Shown one piece after another: positions 63,246 to 64,000 of a stretch of DNA of 64,000 nt (positions within the stretch are counted from its first letter, which is position 1; each line of letters starts with the position of its first letter). The position numbers were made by a program, and so were the translations under genes. The stretch covers positions 558,001 through 622,000 of the forward strand of contig NZ_JAJOMZ010000004.1 in NCBI RefSeq assembly GCF_024699965.1. Reading direction: 5' to 3'. The DNA is from Flavobacterium sp. J372. GTDB lineage: Bacteria; Bacteroidota; Bacteroidia; Flavobacteriales; Flavobacteriaceae. Under the pieces are notes generated by a model. The model did no database searches. It was not told the DNA's origin and worked only from the letters and a program-made list of their open reading frames with translations.

Positions 63246-64000
63246 ATGCCTAAAAAACTTTTAACCTTCTTTTTTGTGCTCGCTACGCTTTGTGCTTGGG
63301 GGCAGGATGAGCAGCAGCGTAAACTTGAGCAGCGTAAAGCCCAGATTCAAAAAGAAATCAGGGAATTTCAAAGCCTTTTAAACCAGGAAAAAAAGAAGGA
63401 AAAGAATGTTTTAGGCGAGATATATGAGAAAAACGCTAAGATTAAACTTAGCGAAAAGCTAATAAATACCACGGCAAAGCAAACCAGGCTGCTTAGTGAT
63501 GACATTTACCTGAACCAGCTGGAGATAAATAAGCTGAACCGTGAGCTTAAAATCCTGAAAGAGGATTATGCTAATATGCTTGTAAAGGCCTACAAGAACC
63601 GTAATGAGCAAAGCCGCATTATGTTTATCCTTTCCTCTGAATCATTCCTGCAGGCGTATAAGCGTACACAATATATGAAGCAGTATGCCAGTTTCCGCAA
63701 GATACAGGGTGATGAAATCCGCGCAAAGGTGAAACGCCTTGATTCTCTTGACAGGGTAATGAATGGGCAGAAAAAGGTAAAGCAGCAGCTTTTGACAGAA
63801 AGCGAGAAAGAGAAGCAGGCTCTTGAAAAGGAAAAGGAGGAGCAGGAAAAACTGGTACAACAAATACAAAAAGACAAAAAGAAGTATGCTGCCGACATCA
63901 GGAAGATGCAGCAGGAAGCAAGAGATATTGACCGTAAAATTGACAGGCTAATACGTGAGGCCATTGCAGCTGCAAATAAAAAAACCGCTGCAGCCGGTAC
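63246..64000 (+). CDS. EnvC-like murein-hydrolase activator, N-terminal part
   Basis: The frame is open from the ATG at 63246 to the right window edge (251 codons). Signal peptide (LLTFFFVLATLCAWGQ), then a long coiled coil (RKAQIQKEIREFQSLLNQEKKKEKNVLGEIYEKNAKIKL; KQQLLTESEKEKQALEKEKEEQEKLVQQIQKDKKK) as in EnvC. MLVKAYKNRNEQSRIMFILSSESFLQAYKR is the family's mid-coil part. The C-terminal LytM domain should follow outside the window. EnvC-type proteins activate amidases at the septum; last gene of the dut operon here. Confidence 0.9.
   Translation, partial: MPKKLLTFFFVLATLCAWGQDEQQRKLEQRKAQIQKEIREFQSLLNQEKKKEKNVLGEIYEKNAKIKLSEKLINTTAKQTRLLSDDIYLNQLEINKLNRELKILKEDYANMLVKAYKNRNEQSRIMFILSSESFLQAYKRTQYMKQYASFRKIQGDEIRAKVKRLDSLDRVMNGQKKVKQQLLTESEKEKQALEKEKEEQEKLVQQIQKDKKKYAADIRKMQQEARDIDRKIDRLIREAIAAANKKTAAAG

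Noticed and set aside
1-64000. CRISPR arrays, rRNA operons, insertion sequences, prophage genes
   Set aside because: No spaced exact repeats, rRNA sequence, transposase or phage structural genes are seen on either strand.

Overview
The window looks like a chromosomal segment of a gliding Bacteroidota bacterium, most likely Flavobacteriaceae and close to Flavobacterium. Pointers are promoters of the TTG-N17-23-TAnnTTTG type instead of sigma70 elements, very few Shine-Dalgarno sites, TTG starts, the type IX secretion/gliding lipoprotein SprE, and several families largely confined to this class (DUF5687, DUF6427, DUF6341, DUF6909, DUF4292). Core genes have moderate GC; several islands are visibly AT-rich. 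There are no rRNA genes, insertion sequences, CRISPR arrays or prophage genes, and one tRNA (Cys).

Layout. 1-7.5 kb: mostly minus-strand genes (outer-membrane protein, alkaline-phosphatase-fold sulfatase, LysE exporter, adhesin-like DUF2807, RNase R) plus folB and tRNA-Cys. 7.5-8.3 kb: an AT-rich gene-free stretch with clustered DnaA-box-like 9-mers, from which genes point away on both sides; a candidate replication origin. 8.3-17.9 kb: rpiB, a CDF metal exporter, an AT-rich metallopeptidase pair, Tex, TatA, and an M23/SdpI/GH3/DUF6909 group. 17.9-33.6 kb: an O-antigen/exopolysaccharide locus (Wzz-like, dTDP-rhamnose genes, GDP-fucose genes, UDP-xylose synthase, two glycosyltransferases, two polymerase/ligase-like proteins, FkbM methyltransferase, flippase, priming sugar transferase). 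33.6-38.4 kb: purD, upp and a DUF4254/GT9 LPS pair. 38.4-47.8 kb: a small lipoprotein, an AraC/SDR/DoxX/DUF2147 operon, a PaaE-like reductase, and a PadR/membrane-protein/ABC group. 48-56.8 kb: sprE, a bactofilin and the F1Fo-ATPase operon without beta and epsilon. 56.9-64 kb: an AT-rich RelA/SpoT-domain gene, then flippase, dut, sugar nucleotidyltransferase, TPR protein, DUF4292 and an EnvC-like protein cut by the window end.

The strongest global signal is 20 single-base frameshifts in 15 genes, each repairable by adding or removing one base in a homopolymer. Ten need an added base and ten a removed base. This looks like homopolymer-length error in the assembly rather than real gene decay, so those genes are listed over their full repaired span, typed as pseudogene because the given sequence is broken, and are probably intact in the cell.

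The most interesting biology: the candidate oriC; the RelA/SpoT protein with an unrecognised C-terminal half; an ImmA/IrrE-like metallopeptidase with a small partner; a perfect-stem hairpin between atpE and atpF; a terminator four bases upstream of an O-antigen polymerase start; and a small PBCV-adaptor-like lipoprotein visible only after frameshift repair.
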